Assembly (NCBI GenBank): GCA_022448645.1
Contig: JAKVBZ010000007.1
Coordinates: forward strand, 53,684 to 65,319
Reading direction: 5' to 3'
DNA: 11,636 nt
Origin: Pirellulaceae bacterium
Lineage (GTDB): Bacteria; Planctomycetota; Planctomycetia; Pirellulales; Pirellulaceae
This document shows, one piece after another, positions 8,086 to 11,636 of the stretch. Every line of letters starts with the position of its first letter. Position 1 is the stretch's first letter. The position numbers and the translations under genes were made by a program. Under the pieces are notes generated by a model that saw only the letters and a list, made by a program, of their open reading frames with translations, had not been told where the DNA came from and made no database searches.

Positions 8086-8907
8086 ATGTCGTCCGTGTTT
8101 CGATGGTGGCTGTTCGTGTCGGTTTTGGCAGCTGCGCCAAATATGTCAGCAGGGGCTCCCAACACGAATTTGGTTGGCTTGTTGGATGAAGCAACGGAGA
8201 CTTATCGGGCCGCAATGGGTGCCACTTCTCGTGACGAAAGACTTCATTTGTTTCAGCGATCCGAATCGTTGTTTGCTCAATTGACCTCCGGTCCTGACGG
8301 CTTGCAAAGTGCTGGTTTGCAAACCAATTTGGGCAATGCAGCTCTGCAGGCTGAGCATCTGGGGACTGCCATTTTGGCTTATCGAAGGGCACTCTGGATC
8401 GATCCTGATTACGAACAGGCCGAGCAAAACCTTGAACATGCTCGTAGCTTGCTGCCGGATTGGGTTCCACGAAACTCGGCATGGGGCGGAAGAGATTCTT
8501 TTCTGGGCTGGACACAACGATTGACGCAACGCGAGCGGTGGAGGAGTGCTGCGGCGATTTTCCTGGGTGCCAGTTTTTGTCTGTCGGCTGCCGTCCGCTG
8601 GGATAGATCTTTGTGGCGCAATATGGCAATCATTCTGGTGATTCTCTGGTGCGTATTGATAGTTTCGACCCTCTGGTTAGAGTGGCAGGTTCCCTTGGCA
8701 GACGCCGTCGTCATTCGCAGCGAAGCGATTGTTAGGGCTGCAGATGCCATGAACGCCCCTGCACGGTTCAGCGAGCCGTTGCCGGAGGGGACAGAGGTCC
8801 GTGTCGTAGAAGAACGGGAAGGTTGGGTGCAAATCCAGCTCGCCGACGGTCGCGACGGATGGTTGCGTTTGACGGACCTTGAATTCGTCCAACGATCGCA
8901 ACTCTAA
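8086..8907 (+). CDS. batE: BatE-like protein: TPR, two membrane segments, SH3b domain
   Basis: Predicted 273-residue protein. A signal peptide covers about 1-23 (FRWWLFVSVLAAA, ending near SAGAP). A TPR pair lies at about 79-118, with NLGNAALQAEHLGTAILAYR and ALWIDPDYEQAEQNLE, as in BatE. Two membrane segments follow at about 154-170 and 179-197, then a bacterial SH3 domain at about 203-268 (VVIRSEAIVRAAD, then EGTEVRVVEEREGWVQIQL and GRDGWLRLTDLEFV). By topology both TPR and SH3b would face the periplasm, where SH3b could bind peptidoglycan or partner proteins; that role is inferred. The start is chosen by the AGGAGA site and the well-formed signal peptide. It is the last gene of the bat run; no clear rho-independent terminator follows. 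Confidence 0.87.
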   Translation: MSSVFRWWLFVSVLAAAPNMSAGAPNTNLVGLLDEATETYRAAMGATSRDERLHLFQRSESLFAQLTSGPDGLQSAGLQTNLGNAALQAEHLGTAILAYRRALWIDPDYEQAEQNLEHARSLLPDWVPRNSAWGGRDSFLGWTQRLTQRERWRSAAAIFLGASFCLSAAVRWDRSLWRNMAIILVILWCVLIVSTLWLEWQVPLADAVVIRSEAIVRAADAMNAPARFSEPLPEGTEVRVVEEREGWVQIQLADGRDGWLRLTDLEFVQRSQL

Positions 8908-8956
8908 GTGGCCTGTCTGTATGCTCGTGGTCTGACGATCATGAGGGTTGTATGAA

Positions 8957-9094
8957 TTGGGTAACTACGCTCGCGTACATGGTCAAGAACCGGCCTACTA
9001 CGGAAGCGGATATGGTTACTCTGGTTATTTGTATGGTGGTTATGAAGGATTTGGCGAGGTAGCAACGGTGGACAGCTATCCGAGAATCCTCTGA
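8957..9094 (+). CDS. Possible small Gly/Tyr-rich protein or gene remnant
   Basis: A 45-codon frame from a TTG start (8957), with GAGGG at 8943-8947 nine bases upstream, ending in TGA at 9092. The product has about 10 Gly and 9 Tyr, with a core AYYGSGYGYSGYLYGGYEGF. Such a composition is unlikely in random DNA and suggests real or formerly real coding sequence. No ATG is in frame: the frame opens after TGA at 8942-8944, and the nearby ATG at 8941 is one base out of register, so a frameshifted remnant is equally possible. Gly/Tyr-rich tails occur in surface proteins and in tyrosine-kinase/Wzz polysaccharide proteins, but I cannot assign it to a family. A competing 36-codon frame (ATG at 8952) has no protein-like features. 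Confidence 0.25.
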   Translation: MGNYARVHGQEPAYYGSGYGYSGYLYGGYEGFGEVATVDSYPRIL

Positions 9095-9120
9095 AACTAT
9101 TTAACAGCCAAAAGTGGCGA

Positions 9121-9933
9121 TTACGTCTTCGGGCTCATTCGCTGCATTAGTTGTTGGACGCGCTCTGGATCGACTGGGTTGGAGGAGATTCCATGAATCT
9201 TTAGCGAAGATCCGACGATCAATCCGTCTGCTTCGAGTGACAGAGCTTCTACCGAGTCAGCACAGACGCCGCTGCCCACCCATACGGGAGCCCCCTCAGC
9301 GGCACGTTTTGCAGCTTGTATCGAAGTGATGGGAGTTGGTTTTCCAGTCGCTGTTCCCGACACGATGATGGCGTCGGCATGCCCCCGTTCCAATATGTCA
9401 GCTACTTCGTCATCCAACGTTGTCGGAGCCAGCGGAACCGAATGTTTGACGTCGACGTCGGCAAATACACGGATGTTCTCCGCGTTGTTTTCCTGGCGAC
9501 GACGCATCACTTCGGCGGCAATACCCTGGATCAAGCCTTGGTCCGTCAGCCGCGCCCCGCACAGCACGTTGACACGGATGAACTGGGCGGCGGCTGCCTG
9601 AGCGATCCCCAGAGCGCCCACCCCATCGTTTCGCAAAACGTTGATGCCCAAGGGGATCTCTGGAAACATTTGCCGCAACTCATAGGCAACGATTGACATT
9701 TGCGCAATAGTTGCCTGTGGGACGCTGCCGCGGAGGAATGGCGTGTCACCGAAGTTTTCCAGCATGAGTCCGTGTACGCCGCCATCAATCAGAGCCGTTG
9801 CGTCGTCGATAGCTCGCTGGCGCACGAATTGCCAATCGCCCGCATACCGTGGTGAACCAACTAGAGGCTCTAAATGGATCATTCCCACCACGGGACATCG
9901 AACCGAATGCCAAGCACTATTTAGCAAATTCAT
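9121..9933 (-). CDS. btpA: BtpA/SgcQ family TIM-barrel protein
   Basis: Predicted 270-residue cytoplasmic protein. It shows the BtpA-family pattern throughout: VVGMIHLEPLVGSPRY at 15-30, GLMLENFGDTPF at 55-66, LGINVLRND at 95-103, FIRVNVLCGARLTDQG at 118-133, FADVDVKHS at 157-165, DAIIVSGTATGKPT at 187-200, VGSGV at 219-223 and DGLIVGSSLK at 236-245. The last three resemble phosphate-binding loops of (beta/alpha)8 barrels. In cyanobacteria BtpA is needed for stable photosystem I; SgcQ in enterobacteria sits in a sugar-uptake operon, and most members, as here, occur in non-phototrophs with unknown substrates. It is transcribed alone, convergent with batE and divergent from the cystathionine gamma-synthase gene. 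The start lies in a tandem repeat and lacks a clear SD. The family call is firm; the function is unknown. Confidence 0.9.
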   Translation of the reverse strand: MNLLNSAWHSVRCPVVGMIHLEPLVGSPRYAGDWQFVRQRAIDDATALIDGGVHGLMLENFGDTPFLRGSVPQATIAQMSIVAYELRQMFPEIPLGINVLRNDGVGALGIAQAAAAQFIRVNVLCGARLTDQGLIQGIAAEVMRRRQENNAENIRVFADVDVKHSVPLAPTTLDDEVADILERGHADAIIVSGTATGKPTPITSIQAAKRAAEGAPVWVGSGVCADSVEALSLEADGLIVGSSLKIHGISSNPVDPERVQQLMQRMSPKT

Positions 9934-9962
9934 CTTATCAAATTCATCTTATCAAATTCATC
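9925..9962 (-). repeat. 14-bp tandem repeat over the btpA start codon
   Basis: The unit CAAATTCATCTTAT (+ strand) occurs at 9925-9938 and 9939-9952, with a 10-base partial copy at 9953-9962. Each copy contains an ATG on the - strand: at 9961, 9947 and 9933. Only the last opens the btpA frame. The first two each open a five-codon frame (MNLIR) whose TGA overlaps the next ATG as ATGA. Confidence 0.9.
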
Positions 9963-10038
9963 GTTCGTCTCGGATGACTTTGTTTAAAAGCTGTCCGTTA
10001 AAGGCTCCAGAGTCCCTTCCCACCTTACCTAATAGTAA

Positions 10039-10050
10039 CCATCATGATGG
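10039..10050. promoter_or_regulatory. 12-bp perfect palindrome, possible operator
   Basis: CCATCATGATGG is a perfect 12-bp palindrome in the btpA upstream region, about 106 bp before its start codon. It could be a dimeric repressor site, but a 12-bp palindrome has a modest chance of arising at random in a region this long. Confidence 0.2.
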
Positions 10051-10080
10051 ACTTCGTGGACCGGGATTGTATTTAGTGGC

Positions 10081-10109
10081 TTGCGTACAGCCATCTGTCA
10101 AGTTACAAT
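10081..10109 (+). promoter_or_regulatory. Candidate sigma-70-type promoter for the cystathionine gamma-synthase gene
   Basis: TTGCGT (10081-10086) and TACAAT (10104-10109) are separated by 17 bp: a 3/6 match at -35 and a 5/6 match at -10. It predicts a transcript start near 10115-10118, about 185 nt before the coding start and just ahead of the structured leader. An ACAG-ccat-CTGT inverted repeat lies in the spacer. On the opposite strand a perfect TTGACA (10101-10096) overlaps the spacer and could serve btpA, but its -10 partner is poor. Confidence 0.4.
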
Positions 10110-10115
10110 ACTTGA

Positions 10116-10278
10116 AATTGGGATTTGCGGCCGCTTGCAGCCTCACTCTGCTAAAGTGCCACCACTTCACAAGTAAGCAATTTTAAACCAGCATTTTGTT
10201 TGTTGCTGGGAAGTGGTTTAGCCAGAATGTTTGCCACCGCGGCCGTCCTGTATCGAGGATGGTTACCGCGGTTTTTTT
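10116..10278 (+). promoter_or_regulatory. Structured leader, candidate SAM-II-like riboswitch/attenuator
   Basis: This leader precedes a methionine biosynthesis gene and ends in an intrinsic terminator. Near its 5' end are GATTTG (10122-10127), CTTGCAGCC (10134-10142) and GCTAAAG (10150-10156). They recall, in order, the GAUUU, UUGCA and GCUAAA elements of SAM-II riboswitches as I remember them. Missing are a good P1 helix and the UUAAA element that normally lies between the second and third strings. A second domain is well paired: CCACTTC (10162-10168) with GAAGTGG (10210-10216), enclosing and abutting CCAGCA (10188-10193) with TGCTGG (10204-10209). CGGCCGC (10128-10134) is complementary to GCGGCCG (10239-10245) in the terminator's left arm, so it could act as anti-terminator. 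The ligand is unproven; that this is a structured attenuation leader is better supported than the SAM-II link. Confidence 0.5.
10236..10278 (+). terminator. Intrinsic terminator upstream of the coding start (attenuator)
   Basis: ACCGCGG (10236-10242) pairs with CCGCGGT (10266-10272), and CCGTCCT (10243-10249) pairs with AGGATGG (10256-10262) with one G-T pair. The loop is GTATCG and a TTA bulge (10263-10265) separates the two helices. A run of seven T (10272-10278) follows. It points in + orientation, 22 nt before the ATG at 10301. No + strand gene ends nearby (btpA runs away from it), so its natural role is premature termination of the downstream gene's own leader. Confidence 0.8.
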
Positions 10279-10286
10279 ATGTCATG

Positions 10287-10291
10287 AAGGA
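10287..10291 (+). promoter_or_regulatory. Ribosome binding site that sets the cystathionine gamma-synthase start
   Basis: AAGGA lies 9 nt before the ATG at 10301. It supports that start over the upstream in-frame ATG at 10196, whose extension would translate straight through the terminator hairpin. Confidence 0.75.
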
Positions 10292-10300
10292 TGGAAATCT

Positions 10301-11497
10301 ATGTCGCATCAGGCATCTGCTGATTTGAATCGGAAGTCGACTAAAGCTCAGCTGTCTACATTGGCGATTCATGCTGGAGAGGCACGTCAGAAGCCGGGTG
10401 GCAGCATGACCGATCCGCTTTACTGCACTTCGACGTACACGTTTGCGGATACCGATAGCGTCATTCGTTTTATCGAAGAAAAACAGATGCGCGAAGAGTA
10501 CGGACGCTACGGAAATCCGAGTGAAAAAGTTGCAGAGTCTAAGCTGGCAGCATTGGAAGGTGGCGAACATGCGGTACTTTTTTCCAGTGGCATGGCTGCC
10601 TTGGTCGGTTTACTCATGGCCAAATTGAAGTCTGGCGACGAGATCGTATTTTTTGACGAATGCTATCATCGTAGCCGCGAGTTTTGTTCCAAGCATTTGT
10701 CTCGGTTTGGTGTCACGACACGCGAGGTGAAAACGGGTGACTATGATGCCATGGAAGCTACCATCTCGGATCGCACAAAACTGATTGTCAGTGAGTCCCC
10801 TACCAATCCTCACTTAAGCATCATTGACTTGGAGCGATTTGTCGACATCGGTCGTCGTCACGGTGTCGAAACTATTATCGATGCCACTTTGGCCACTCCT
10901 TTCAATCTCAAACCGCTGCAAGCAGGTGTCGATTATGTATTGCACTCCGCCACCAAATACTTGGCTGGCCATAATGATCTTTTGGCCGGCGTGATCGTGG
11001 GGAGAAACGAATCACTGGAACCCGTACGTAAGTTGCGTGGAATTATGGGAGCCGTCAATTCGCCCCACAATGTGTACCTGCTGCTCCGAGGACTCAAAAC
11101 GTTTGAGTTGAGAATGCAGAGGCACAATGCGAATGGTCAGGCGGTTGCCGAATTTCTTGCCGAACATCCTCGTGTCGAACAAGTTTTTTACCCGGGGCTG
11201 GAGAGCCATCCGTACTACCAGATCGCACAACGGACGATGTCCGGATTTGGAGGGTTGGTAACGTTTCTTGTTAAAGACGCCGATTGGCGCGAAACAGCGA
11301 ATGTTGTCGATGCTGTAAAATTGCCAAGGATCGGTCCCAGTCTGGGCGGTGCAGAATCGTTGATCGAACAACCGCTGGTGATGAGCTATTACGAATGTAC
11401 CCCGGAAGAGCGCCGTAACTTTGGTATTCCGGACAATATGATTCGCATCGCCTGTGGTTTGGAAAACGCAGAGGATCTCCCCAAACAGAGGAAGTAA
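10301..11497 (+). CDS. metB: Plant-type cystathionine gamma-synthase (PLP enzyme)
   Basis: Predicted 398-residue cytoplasmic PLP enzyme of the Cys/Met metabolism family (fold type I), full length. Visible residues: EYGRYGNP (66-73) with the YGR PLP-phosphate motif, SSGM (95-98), Y122 in DECYHRS for ring stacking, ESPTNP (165-170), D194 in IIDATLATP pairing with the pyridine nitrogen, the Schiff-base lysine K219 in HSATKYLAGHND, SLGGAESL (347-354), and R382 in MIRIACGLE binding the substrate carboxylate. HSATKY-x-GHNDLLAG, RGIMGAVNSP and PSLGGAESLIEQP-x-x-MSY read more like plant cystathionine gamma-synthase than enterobacterial MetB. It would join an activated homoserine to cysteine (or sulfide) on the way to methionine; which ester is used cannot be read from the sequence. 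Methionine gamma-lyase or an O-acetylhomoserine sulfhydrylase-like activity is less likely. Expression is probably controlled by the attenuator leader. Confidence 0.88.
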   Translation: MSHQASADLNRKSTKAQLSTLAIHAGEARQKPGGSMTDPLYCTSTYTFADTDSVIRFIEEKQMREEYGRYGNPSEKVAESKLAALEGGEHAVLFSSGMAALVGLLMAKLKSGDEIVFFDECYHRSREFCSKHLSRFGVTTREVKTGDYDAMEATISDRTKLIVSESPTNPHLSIIDLERFVDIGRRHGVETIIDATLATPFNLKPLQAGVDYVLHSATKYLAGHNDLLAGVIVGRNESLEPVRKLRGIMGAVNSPHNVYLLLRGLKTFELRMQRHNANGQAVAEFLAEHPRVEQVFYPGLESHPYYQIAQRTMSGFGGLVTFLVKDADWRETANVVDAVKLPRIGPSLGGAESLIEQPLVMSYYECTPEERRNFGIPDNMIRIACGLENAEDLPKQRK

Positions 11498-11636
11498 CGT
11501 AAAGCCGATTTCACTTTCCTATCACTTCCTGGGCAAGGCTTACATGGATAGATTAAGCTCAGTGAGAAGAGAGAGCATGGTATAGTTTTCATTGCTTGGT
11601 TGGGTTGTTGGCCTCTCTCCTGGCCCAAGGAGTGCG

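Noticed and set aside
8069..8629. 186-codon open frame on the - strand
   Set aside because: Antisense to batE, whose signal peptide, TPR and SH3b are clear.
9107..9118. GCCA-AAAG-TGGC hairpin as terminator between batE and btpA
   Set aside because: Only four base pairs and no T-run on either strand.
9743..10186. 147-codon open frame on the + strand
   Set aside because: Antisense to the btpA N-terminus and runs through the promoter and leader region; no protein-like features.
10116..10278. SAM-I riboswitch or T-box leader
   Set aside because: No SAM-I kink-turn/AGAGxGGxGGAGGGA-type block and no T-box sequence is present.
10196..10300. N-terminal extension of cystathionine gamma-synthase from the ATG at 10196
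   Set aside because: The 35 added residues would be coded by the terminator hairpin and its T-run, are not family-like, and have no SD; ATG 10301 has AAGGA nine bases upstream.
11498..11636. Signals after the cystathionine gamma-synthase gene
   Set aside because: Only a weak CTCCT/AGGAG inverted repeat near the window end and short frames; nothing supportable.

Overview
The window looks like planctomycete chromosome, probably from the Pirellula/Rhodopirellula side. The case rests on a large aerotolerance (Bat) operon with a giant fused BatB/BatC protein, a plant-like cystathionine gamma-synthase, weak or absent Shine-Dalgarno (SD) sites at some starts, and moderate GC content. It is a family-level inference, not a database match. 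I see no rRNA, tRNA, CRISPR array, insertion sequence or phage gene.

Bases 1-8907 hold the 3' part of a bat operon, all on the + strand. In order: the tail of a DUF58 protein; a membrane protein with a BatD-like periplasmic domain; BatA (VWA); a 1176-residue VWA + TPR + coiled-coil + Gln-rich fusion that joins BatB and BatC; BatD; and BatE (TPR + two membrane segments + SH3b). A MoxR ATPase gene would be expected just upstream, outside the window. The first three genes are tightly coupled (ATGA overlap, then a 3-bp gap). A 77-bp structured gap precedes the fusion, a 111-bp gap precedes batD, and a 4-bp gap separates batD from batE. Together they would encode an inner-membrane complex with two VWA (metal-dependent adhesion) modules facing the periplasm, assisted in the cytoplasm by MoxR/DUF58.

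Bases 8908-9120 carry no firm gene, only a 45-codon Gly/Tyr-rich reading frame that may be a small gene or a remnant. Bases 9121-9933 (- strand) encode a BtpA/SgcQ-family TIM-barrel protein. Its start codon lies in a 14-bp tandem repeat that creates two additional upstream ATGs.

Bases 9934-10300 are a divergent intergenic region. Toward the + strand it carries a promoter-like pair, a strongly structured leader, and a good intrinsic terminator that ends 22 nt before the start codon of a plant-type cystathionine gamma-synthase gene (10301-11497). The leader contains three strings, in order, that recall the core of SAM-II riboswitches, plus a segment able to act as anti-terminator. This possible SAM-responsive attenuator is the most interesting signal in the window, although two SAM-II hallmarks are missing. 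Bases 11498-11636 show no gene or clear signal.
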